From positions 1 through 30,766 of the forward strand of contig JBFXEJ010000079.1 in the NCBI GenBank assembly GCA_050180235.1: a DNA stretch of 30,766 nt, written 5' to 3'. Below, one piece after another: positions 16,491 through 23,871 of the stretch. The notes below the pieces were generated by a model, which was not told where the DNA came from, made no database searches, and saw only the letters and a program-made list of their open reading frames with translations. How positions within the stretch are numbered: position 1 is the stretch's first letter; each line of letters begins with the position of its first letter. Source of the DNA: JAABRU01 sp050180235. Lineage in GTDB: Bacteria > Desulfobacterota > Desulfobacteria > Desulfobacterales > Desulfococcaceae. A program made the position numbers and the translations under genes.

Positions 16491-16868
16491 TTATGCTTCT
16501 TCTTTATTCAGACAGTTATGCAATTTTTTGTCAAAAGTGAAAACTTCCCGCCCTTCAACCGTATGATATGCCCATAACAGGGCATCAACAATATCAATAT
16601 TTTTTATGCACCAGACTGTCAAAGCCTGTTTCACCACTTCCGGTTTTTCAGGATTAACCAGATTTTCATCCATTAAATCAGATAGTTTTAACTGAATCTG
16701 CTCTTTGGATACATGATACACTTTCTGAAGAACATAGACCACCTCACACATTACCTCCACAGGCATCACCGCGTCATGCTGTTCAAGAATTTCAGCGGCT
16801 TTCAGGGAAAGTTCAGGGTGATCATCAAGAACATACCGCAGCACAATATTGGCATCAACAAGGCACAT
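16491..16868 (-). CDS. vapC: VapC-like PIN-domain RNase toxin
   Basis: A 125-residue PIN-domain protein. Conserved acidic residues are visible: VDANIVLRYVLDD (D4), MPVEVMCEVVYVLQ (E about 42), IKNIDIVDALLWAY (D about 98) and VFTFDKKLHN (D about 116). PIN toxins cleave tRNA or rRNA with Mg2+ at this acidic pocket. It overlaps vapB by 14 bp. Its TAA is at the exact point where sequence matching the Rpn gene resumes, so the toxin gene ends at the insertion boundary. Appears complete. Confidence 0.88.
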   Translation of the reverse strand: MCLVDANIVLRYVLDDHPELSLKAAEILEQHDAVMPVEVMCEVVYVLQKVYHVSKEQIQLKLSDLMDENLVNPEKPEVVKQALTVWCIKNIDIVDALLWAYHTVEGREVFTFDKKLHNCLNKEEA

Positions 16869-17106
16869 ATTTTTCCCTCACTGACTCCTGCCATGCTTCT
16901 TCCTCGTTTGCAATCAGTTCAGGTTTGGCATAGTGGTGCAAACATCCCCGCCGACTTTTTTTTTGAAATATCTTTGCATCATCTGCCGGGGGAATTACAC
17001 GTGCGATAATTTTGCCCTGTGAGATGATAAAAATCTCTTTTCCCGTGCCTGCCATTTTCAGATATGTCATAACATCTCTGCTGAATTCTGTCAGATTCAC
17101 CTGCAT
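16855..17106 (-). CDS. vapB: Phd/YefM-type antitoxin (VapB)
   Basis: An 83-residue protein: MQVNLTEFSRDVMTYLKMAG, GKEIFIISQGKIIARVIPPAD, then a charged tail. The N-terminal half is the DNA-binding Phd/YefM fold. The tail (FQKKSRRGCLHHYAK ... EAWQESVREKYVPC) would contact the PIN toxin. Start at 17106 is the family start; the frame stays open upstream only because it fuses by chance with the N-terminal Rpn fragment, which is one base out of its original frame at this point. Overlaps vapC, so the two are co-translated. Confidence 0.83.
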   Translation of the reverse strand: MQVNLTEFSRDVMTYLKMAGTGKEIFIISQGKIIARVIPPADDAKIFQKKSRRGCLHHYAKPELIANEEEAWQESVREKYVPC

Positions 17107-17116
17107 TTTTGCACCT

Positions 17117-17511
17117 CTCAAGTTTTTCAGAAACGTTCCATTTCCTCTTCCGTGATACAGCACCATGGGAAACACAGGGGGAAGTTTTTTTGTCTTCGGG
17201 TTCTGTTTGATGTGCTGATCCCATATTTTCAACATATAGCGCAGAATCTGGAGAGAGACAAACCGTTCCTTTCTGCTTTTATGCTCGAAAAGAAGGTAAA
17301 TGTAAAGAAGATTTTTTTTGATCTGAACAGTATACAGAATATCGGAAAAATGTTCCCGCAGTTCTTTGTCAGCAAAACTGTCCTTCACAATGGTCAGAGT
17401 GCTGAAATCCAGATGCGGAATCAAAAATTGGGGAAGATGGTTTTTCAGAAAACTTTCAGCTATTTCCATGCGGCTGAAGGCTTACTGAAAATATCTGCCG
17501 TGAATGCTGAT
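17117..17511 (-). pseudogene. N-terminal fragment of the second Rpn nuclease gene
   Basis: Matches residues about 8-136 of the intact Rpn protein (IAESFLKNHLPQ, KELREHFSDILYTVQ, IYLLFEHKSRKERF, PPVFPMVLYHGRG). The PD-(D/E)XK core is present. Two lesions are visible: an in-frame TAA at 17482-17484 where the intact copy has a Glu codon, and loss of one G in the GGAAGAGG/GGAAGAGGG stretch near 17145, which shifts the frame. Similarity stops near 17117, where vapB begins. About 300 bp of the Rpn centre is missing. Confidence 0.85.
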
Positions 17512-17746
17512 ATACCATTACTCAGAAAATTTTATGGTACAGCCACGAATTGCACGAATTATGGTTTGAGCAATTTGTGCGGATTCGTGTCATTCGCTGC
17601 TTATTTAAATTATATTAAATTGTTATATACTGTTAATCAGAAGAGTTCATGCCCTGTATATTTCGGAGTCCGGAAGTTCCGGAAACAGGATAACTGAAAT
17701 GTTTTAATGATTCGGTATAAATCAATGGCGAACCGGTATAAAACAA
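17512..17746. other. Gene-free stretch between the Rpn remnant and fdhB
   Basis: The gap 17512-17814 holds no gene. It contains a CCACGAATTGCACGAATT-type word near 17540, AT-rich DNA, and at about 17709-17742 a remnant of the dispersed repeat seen at 22.4 and 28.5 kb (ATTCGGTATAAATC, then AATGGCGAACCGGTAT). The fdhB terminator follows at 17747. Confidence 0.5.
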
Positions 17747-17773
17747 ATGCGGGCCCCAAAAACCGGCCCGCAT
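17747..17773 (-). terminator. Terminator after fdhAB
   Basis: A 9-bp GC-rich stem, ATGCGGGCC at 17747-17755 and GGCCCGCAT at 17765-17773, is followed on the minus strand by TTGTTTTATAC. It lies about 40 bp after the fdhB stop and would end the formate dehydrogenase transcript. Confidence 0.7.
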
Positions 17774-17814
17774 CTGTTTATACATTCAGATCACAAATTT
17801 TTACAGTGACAAAC

Positions 17815-18528
17815 TTACAGTCTCACCGCATCCCTCAAAGGTTTAAACATCCTCCGCAGGGCCATGTGCCGGTTCATGCCAAAGGGTTTGTGGCTGGCCA
17901 CGGCGTTTTTATGGTATTTCATGGGATCAAATCCCGTCAGATAAATCACCCGCACGCTGTCTTTGTCAATGAGTGTCGCATTGGGGTATTTCTTTTTGGC
18001 GGTCTCCAGATGCTTTTCAGCCAAAGCCTTCATCTCCTCCAGTTCCCCGAAGTTCATGGTTCCGGTGGGACATGTTTTCACGCACGCGGGCAGCAGACCG
18101 TTGATGACCCGGTCATTGCACATGTCGCATTTGGCCAGAATTCCCGCGTCATTTTTGCGCGGGATATTGTAGGGACAGGAGGCGATAACATCATCCGCGC
18201 TCAGATCCTTTGTATTGGCCGTAAAAATAACCGCTCCTGTATGTTCATCTCTGAAAATCGCGGATGGCTCGCCCGCACTTTCCATGCAGGGCGGTTCAAT
18301 GCAGTGGCGGCACTGTTCCGGAAAAAAGAGCCATTGCAGTCTGCCGTCAATCACATCCTCTGTCATGCGCACCAGTTTGTAGGTGTCAAAGGACAGATCC
18401 GGCGGATTCTGAAAGGTTCCCAGATTCACCGTGTGCTCGGCAGGCAGATCATGCCACTGCTTGCAGGCCACCTGACAGGCCCGGCAGGCTGTGCACAGGG
18501 TTGTGTCAATAAAAAATCCTTTACTCAT
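17815..18528 (-). CDS. fdhB: Formate dehydrogenase beta subunit, four-cluster ferredoxin protein
   Basis: A 237-residue electron-transfer subunit. Four [4Fe-4S] cysteine groups are visible: CTACRACQVACKQWHD near the N-terminus, CRHCIEPPCMES, CPYNIPRKND, and CDMCNDRV ... PACVKTCPTG. It passes electrons from FdhA to a periplasmic cytochrome. It has no signal peptide of its own, consistent with export bound to the Tat-targeted FdhA. There is no C-terminal membrane helix and no gamma (cytochrome b) gene beside it, so the enzyme resembles the soluble FdhAB of Desulfovibrio. It starts 12 bp after fdhA behind GGAGGTGAG. Confidence 0.93.
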   Translation of the reverse strand: MSKGFFIDTTLCTACRACQVACKQWHDLPAEHTVNLGTFQNPPDLSFDTYKLVRMTEDVIDGRLQWLFFPEQCRHCIEPPCMESAGEPSAIFRDEHTGAVIFTANTKDLSADDVIASCPYNIPRKNDAGILAKCDMCNDRVINGLLPACVKTCPTGTMNFGELEEMKALAEKHLETAKKKYPNATLIDKDSVRVIYLTGFDPMKYHKNAVASHKPFGMNRHMALRRMFKPLRDAVRL

Positions 18529-18540
18529 CTCTCACCTCCT

Positions 18541-21500
18541 TTACTTTTTGGCCACATTGACCATGAACGCCTTGGTTTCCGGAATCCGTGTATTGGGATC
18601 ACCGGTCGGAGGCGTGAGCAGGTTTGCGCTGTCTTCCGCATTTGTATCCGGCCATCTCCATCCGTAATGCCAGGGTATGCCCACCTGATGCACCACGGTT
18701 TCACCAATCTTGAAGGGTTTGAAACGCTTGGTGACAATTGCCGTGCATTCCAGTTGTCCCCGTGAACTGCTCACAATCACCCGTTCCCCGTTTTTGATGC
18801 CCCGGAGATCCGCGAGTTCCTCGCTCATTTCCACAAAAACCTGGGGCTGGAGTTCCATAAGCCAGGGCTGGGGACGGGTCATGAGACCGGTCTGCCAATG
18901 CTCGGACACGCGGTAGGTGGTTCCCACATAGGGATAGCGCGGATCACAGGTGGCATAACTGTCCGCATCTGTTCCATACACGGGTGCGACCGGGTTCATG
19001 CGCTGGGAATTCATGAAATTCTTTTCCACAGGACATTCCAGAGGTTCATAATGTTCCGGGAAAGGCCCGTCAACAAGTCCGGGACCGTAAATCTGCGCAT
19101 GGCCGTGTTTTGTCATGATAAAGGGATATTTGGACTTGTCATTGGCACTGCCGTCAGCATTCTGCAGAGGAGGCCATGCTCCGTCCGGTACATCCCCTTC
19201 CCATTTTTCACCGGTCCAGCGCACCACCCATTTCTCCTTACTCCAGGGCTGCCCTTTGGCATCAACCGAGGCCCGGTTATAGATAATGCGGCGGTTGACC
19301 GGCCAGGCCCAGGCAAATTCCGGATACAGCCCAATATTGTTGGGCGCATCCTGCTGGCCTCTTCTCGCGGACATATTGCCTTTTTCCGTGTAACTGTTGC
19401 AGTATATCCAGTTGCCGGAAGAGGTGGTTCCGTCATCCTTCAGGAATGCGAAACTGGGAACCAGTGTGCCTTTTTTGTAGGTCTGATCCTTGTCTGCAAC
19501 ATCTGCAAGATAATAGCCGTTGATTTGTTTGGCGACCTTGTGCGGATCATAGGCTTCGCCTGTCATATAATCCCATTTGAGATTCAGAATGGCTTCAGGG
19601 AATTTGCCGCCTTTTTTGTAGAGTTCCTTGAGCATGAACCCCAGTTCCATGATGATGTCGCCGTCCGGGCGGCTGTTGCCCAGGGGTTTGGGCCCCTGAT
19701 AGCGCCACTGCATCCAGCGTCCGCTGTTGCTGATACTGCCCTCTTTTTCCACAAACATGCAGGCCGGAAGCATGAAAACCTCGGTTTTGATTTCTTTGGG
19801 ATTCATGCCGGGGCCACGCCAGAAGGATGCGGTTTCATTGTCAAAAAGATTGACATTGACCAGCCAGTCCAGTTCGGCCATGGCTTTGCGGATTTTGCCC
19901 ACATTGGAGCCGGAGCAGGCAGGATTCATGCCCCAGGCAAACAATCCTTTGATTTCTTTGTTGTACATCGCATCAAAAATGTCAAACCAGGAATAGACCT
20001 TGTCATCATCTGCCTTGGGCAGCCAGGAATAACCGAAATCATTTTCCTTTTTCGCGGCATCCCCGAAATATGCCTTGAGCAGGCTTACCGCATATTTGGG
20101 ATAGTTCTGCCACCAGTTCGCACTCAGGGGATCTGTGCTTACAGGAGTGGCAGCCTTGATATAATCTGCCAAATTGGCTTTGGATGCTGTGGGAATTTTT
20201 AAGTATCCGGGCAGAATATGCCAGAGCAGAGCCTGATCTGTGGAACCCTGCACATTGGATTCCCCGCGCAGAGCATTCACGCCGCCGCCGGCCATGCCCA
20301 TATTGCCCAGCAGGAGCTGGATAATGCACATGGTGCGGATATTCTGCACGCCCACCGTATGCTGGGTCCAGCCCATCGCATACATGATGGTTCCTGCTTT
20401 GCCGGTCTGTCCGGTTTCGCCATAGGTTTTGTAAACTTCCAGAAGATCGGCCTCGGATGTACCCGTGATCTCTGAAACCAGTTTGGTATTGTAACGCTCA
20501 TAATGCTTTTTCAGGAGATTGAACACACAGCGTTCATGCTGCAGGGTCCGATCCATCTTGGGAACGCCCTTGTCATCAAGTTCAAAATCCCAAAGGCTTT
20601 TGTCATATTTCCGGGCTTTTTTATCATAACCCGCGAACAGACCGTCTGTGAAAGTGAAGGATTCTTTTACAATAAAGCCAGCGTTGGTATACTGTGTAAC
20701 ATATTCCTGATTAAAGAGATTGCTGTCCAGTATGTATTTGATCATGCCTCCGAGAAACGCAATGTCGGTTCCGGATCTCAGGGGAACGTAAATGTCAGCT
20801 TTGGAGGATGTGCGGGTGAAGCGGGGATCCACATTGATCAGCTTCGCTCCCTTCTGCATGGCCTCGGTGACATATTTGAAAGAAATGGGATGGTTTTCCG
20901 CAGCATTGCTGCCCATGATAAGAATACAGTCACTGTTTTTGAGATCATTCCAGTGATTGGTCATTGCACCGCGTCCGAACGACTCTGCCAGAGCCGCAAC
21001 AGTTGCGCTGTGTCAGATACGTGCCTGGTGTTCAATATACACCAGGCCCAGAGACCGCATCAGTGCCTGATAAATCCAGCACTCCTCATTGTCCATGGCA
21101 GCACTGCCCAGAGATGCCATATTGGTGACCCGGTTGACCACCTGACCTTTGGCATTTTTGGCTGTAAAGCCCGCATCACGGGTTTTTCTGATCCGCTCCG
21201 CAATCTGTTCCAAAGCCCAGTCCCAGGATACGGTTTCAAATTTATCCGTATTGGGCGCACGGTACATGGGCTGGGTCAGCCGGTTTTCATTTTCCACCAA
21301 CTGGCTCAGAGATGAACCCTTGGAGCAGAGAGCTCCCCGGTTGATGACATGATCCGGATCGCCCTCAATATTCATGACCCGTCCGTCACCTTTTCTGCTG
21401 GTATGCACAATAAGTCCGCATCCCACTCCGCAGTAGCAGCAGATACTGGTGGTTTCTTTGGCATACTTTGTTTTGAGCATCTGGGCATGGGCTTCAACCG

Positions 21501-21588
21501 GTTTCAGGTCAAAACCCAGACGGCTCGCGGCAAGCCCTGCTGCGGCTGCGCCTGTCACCTGCATAAACCGCCTTCGTGTTACATTCAT
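18541..21588 (-). CDS. fdhA: Selenocysteine-containing, Tat-exported formate dehydrogenase alpha subunit
   Basis: Read through one in-frame TGA at 21013-21015 (Sec192), the gene encodes 1015 residues, the usual size for Desulfovibrio-type FdhA. The N-terminus has a twin-arginine signal (RRRFMQVTGAAAAGLAAS). A [4Fe-4S] motif follows at about 47-90 (CCYCGVGCGL ... LCSKG). The active site reads YIEHQARI-U-HSATVAALAESFGRG and then MTNHWNDLKN, matching the family motif at the Sec that binds Mo or W. The rest is the bis-MGD cofactor fold, ending in the C-terminal domain (WHYGWRWPDTN). It oxidises formate to CO2 in the periplasm (or runs in reverse). Start at 21588 follows GGAGGAAGC. Standard translation without Sec decoding would wrongly split it into two genes. 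Confidence 0.95.
20981..20995 (-). promoter_or_regulatory. Candidate bacterial SECIS hairpin
   Basis: Starting 17 nt after the UGA on the mRNA, GGCUC and GAGUC pair as a 5-bp stem around the loop UGGCA. Bacterial SECIS elements lie within about 40 nt of the UGA and carry a G/U-rich apical loop that binds SelB. Position and loop fit, but I could not fold the full RNA. Confidence 0.55.
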
Positions 21589-22114
21589 GCTTCCTCCTTA
21601 TTTTTCTGAAGAGTTTGTGTCCCCGGTCTGAATCCCGGCATCCGCGGATCAGACGGATAATCACCAAACAATATTCAGTAGTTAATTATACTTTTATGTT
21701 TTCATATCCTTAATTGACGGTATGAGTCAAGAAGATAAATGGATGAAGTGCTATAATAATAAAAACATGCTGAAATTATTGGAATAAAAAGCATAAAACG
21801 GCATTTTGTTTTTTAGATATTGAATTTGTTGACAAAAAATTTCAGGCAGGCTTTGTTTGATTTTAATAAAATTAATAAAATCAAAGATATAAATTTATCT
21901 TATTTTTTCTGCCGTCTGCGGATGAGAAAAGATGTGTTTTATGGTAATAATAAGTTCATTCTGGTTGTATAAATATTTTTAATAATAATTTTGAATATTG
22001 ACAGATTTAAAATTTCTGAAAATTCCTTTTTCACAGATGGAGATATTCGGACAGGATGCCGATTCCAATTTTGGCAGGAGACAATTCCGCCGGGGATGCG
22101 GGCACCCGTTGCTC
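21589..22114. other. Gene-free AT-rich upstream region of fdhA
   Basis: About 500 bp of very AT-rich DNA containing no convincing gene. It must contain the fdhAB promoter, since the next minus-strand gene upstream (jag) ends at 22943 with its own terminator. I could not identify a sigma-54 or sigma-70 promoter with confidence. Confidence 0.4.
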
Positions 22115-22170
22115 CAATGCCATTAAGTTAAGGAAAGTCCTGGCGGAAAGCCCTGAAAGGCGTAATATTA

Positions 22171-22295
22171 TACCAATTCTCCATTGAAAATATACTTATG
22201 ATTCGGTTTCCCACAGAGGACACAGAGAGAAAAAACCACAGAGAACACAGAGGAAACAACTCATATTATTGTATAAATTCAATAGCGAATTTGTA
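22171..22295. repeat. CCACAGAG-type repeat unit A
   Basis: A 125-bp unit starting TACCAATTCTCCATTGAA and ending TTCAATAGCGAATTTGTA, imperfect inverted ends. Inside is CCACAGAGGACACAGAG then AGAACACAGAGGAAAC. About 90% identical, in the same orientation, to the unit at 22391. Confidence 0.65.
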
Positions 22296-22390
22296 TTACA
22301 GCCCGGGGCAGCGCCCTGGGAAAATTGGATAAAATATGACATCAGCCCTGAAAGGGCGTAACAAAAAACAATTCCGGAATGTCAGTCTTA

Positions 22391-22514
22391 TACCGGTTCG
22401 CCATTGAAAGTATACTTATGATTCTGTTTCCCACAGAGAACACAGAGAGAAAAACCGCAGAGAACACAGAGGAAACAACTCACCTTATTATATAAATTCA
22501 ACAGCGAATTGGTA
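22391..22514. repeat. CCACAGAG-type repeat unit B
   Basis: A 124-bp unit starting TACCGGTTCGCCATTGAA and ending TTCAACAGCGAATTGGTA, with the same CCACAGAGAACACAGAG core as unit A. Its left arm also pairs, over about 31 bp with one mismatch, with an inverted arm at 22734-22764, so a larger 22391-22764 palindromic element can be drawn. Confidence 0.65.
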
Positions 22515-22733
22515 TTATATAATCCGCCCTTTCAGGGCTTATCTTTTTTTCATGTATTCCCAGGCCGCCGGCCCGGGCTGTATCAATCTGCCCCTTCGGG
22601 GCTTTTCCTTAACTTAATGGCATTGATCCGTTGCTCAGGAATGCAAATCCGGAGGAGTGCAAAAATTGGGCGGAGCGGTTTTTTGCACACACGCCCAACA
22701 GCAGAAAAACTGACGGAGGGGCAGGAGTTTGTT

Positions 22734-22767
22734 TCATAAGTATATTTTCAATGGCGAACCGGTATTA
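22734..22767. repeat. Inverted arm of the CGCCATTGAA repeat family
   Basis: CATAAGTATATTTTCAATGG followed by CGAACCGGTATTA is the reverse complement of the left arm at 22391-22421. The same arm recurs at 28484-28513 and 28654-28673 and partly at 17709-17742, always between operons. Confidence 0.6.
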
Positions 22768-22798
22768 AATCGGCTGATAAATCAGTTGTTCAAAACAG

Positions 22799-22829
22799 CA
22801 AAGGCAGAGAGTCATACTCCCTGCCTTTG
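22799..22829 (-). terminator. Terminator after jag
   Basis: A 9-bp stem, CAAAGGCAG at 22799-22807 and CTGCCTTTG at 22821-22829, with a 13-nt loop. The minus-strand downstream side reads CTGTTTTGAAC, a weak U-tract. It lies about 110 bp after the jag stop and would end the rpmH-rnpA-yidD-yidC-jag transcript. Confidence 0.6.
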
Positions 22830-22942
22830 TTTCCCATCCGGATAGATTTCCGGATTATCTTTTTCATTGTCCGGCACTGTTGCACCCCGGACTCTATTGT
22901 TTGCCATCCCTGAAAAACAGCACTGCTCCGGAACTATTCCGT

Positions 22943-23854
22943 TTAATACATTTTTTTCCGGCGAAAGTTTTTCCGTTTCGGAAATATGACCAGTTTGCGG
23001 TAAAAACCGTCCCCCATGCTCTGGGTTCTGACTTCGCTGTCATCTTTCAGTGCCAGATGTATAATTCTCCGGTCATGGGCATTCATCTGTCCGAGCGTGG
23101 AAGGTTTGCCGCTGTGCTTAGACTTGTCTGCCAGCCGCCGGGCAAGACTTTCCAGGTTGATTTTCCGGGTTTGCAGATACCCTTCCACATCCACCTGAAT
23201 CCGGATCCGTTCCTCGCTGTTCTTGTTCACAATCTTTTCAATAAGGTACTGAATGGCCTCCAGTGTCTGGCCCCGTTTGCCGATCAGAACGCCCGTATCA
23301 CCGCCTTCCACATTGAACTCCAGCCTGTCTTCACCGTTTTTCACATCAATCCGGGCTCCGGTGGTGATAAAGTCAACAATGCGCTGCAGGGCTTCTTTGC
23401 CCATTATGACAGCATTAAGGGAAAGATCCACAGGAACAAAGGGTTTGGGAGCAGGCCTGGGGACTTTTACAAAGGTTTCATCCGAATCATCCGGCTCATC
23501 ATCAGGAATATCTTCTGTATCACTGTCCGGTGTATCACTGTCCGGAACATCTTCCGGATCATTGAATACTTCCTGCACCGGCGGGGCCGGGCTTTTGGCA
23601 GCAGGCCGATCCGTATTCTTCCTGCGCCTGGGCCGGTTGCGTTCCTTCTGCTCCGGCTCCTTTTCTTCCTCAGCTTCATCCGGCAGAAAAACGCAGATTT
23701 TGGCTTTTTTCACCCCAACCAGTCCGAAAATGCCGGATGAGCCGTGGGAAACAACATTATATTTAAGTTTGTCTTTGGGGATGTTCAGTTCTTCAGAGGC
23801 TTTCTGTACCGCATGCTCAACAGCCTTGCCTTCAAATTCCAAACAGGATGACAT
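22943..23854 (-). CDS. jag: Jag/KhpB RNA-binding protein (SpoIIIJ-associated)
   Basis: A 303-residue protein. Residues 1-60 form the Jag_N domain (MSSCLEFEGKAVEHAVQKAS ... GIFGLVGVKKAKICVF). An acidic and proline-rich linker follows (PDSDTPDSDTEDIPDDEPDD). The C-terminal half has a KH domain (VLIGKRGQTLEAIQYLIEK) and an R3H domain (LADKSKHSGKPSTLGQMNAH, then DRRIIHLAL). The family binds RNA and affects cell-envelope synthesis, and is usually next to yidC, as here (17 bp apart). Start at 23854 follows AAGGAGGG; the frame stays open to 24169 only by overlapping yidC and that extension is not part of the family. Confidence 0.95.
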   Translation of the reverse strand: MSSCLEFEGKAVEHAVQKASEELNIPKDKLKYNVVSHGSSGIFGLVGVKKAKICVFLPDEAEEEKEPEQKERNRPRRRKNTDRPAAKSPAPPVQEVFNDPEDVPDSDTPDSDTEDIPDDEPDDSDETFVKVPRPAPKPFVPVDLSLNAVIMGKEALQRIVDFITTGARIDVKNGEDRLEFNVEGGDTGVLIGKRGQTLEAIQYLIEKIVNKNSEERIRIQVDVEGYLQTRKINLESLARRLADKSKHSGKPSTLGQMNAHDRRIIHLALKDDSEVRTQSMGDGFYRKLVIFPKRKNFRRKKMY

Positions 23855-23871
23855 ATAAGACCCTCCTTGAT

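Larger units (their letters stand above)
22115..22625. mobile_element. 511-bp non-autonomous element with 22-bp terminal inverted repeats
   Basis: Perfect 22-bp inverted ends begin CAATGCCATTAAGTTAAGG at 22115 and mirror it at 22604-22625. A 9-bp direct repeat CCGTTGCTC flanks it at 22106-22114 and 22628-22636 (two extra bases on the right), as expected of a target-site duplication. It encodes no transposase. Two smaller repeat units (22171-22295, 22391-22514) and palindromes such as GCCCTGAAAGGGC and GCCCCTTCGGGGC lie inside. Confidence 0.65.

Noticed and set aside
17707..18765. 352-codon plus-strand open frame across fdhB
   Set aside because: It crosses the fdhB terminator and all of fdhB in antisense and has no recognisable domain.
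18898..20202. 434-codon plus-strand open frame inside fdhA
   Set aside because: Antisense to a well-conserved enzyme gene with high third-position GC. No domain and no ribosome binding site.
18541..21588. Reading fdhA as a pseudogene broken by a stop codon
   Set aside because: The stop is a TGA at the conserved selenocysteine position with intact flanks on both sides.
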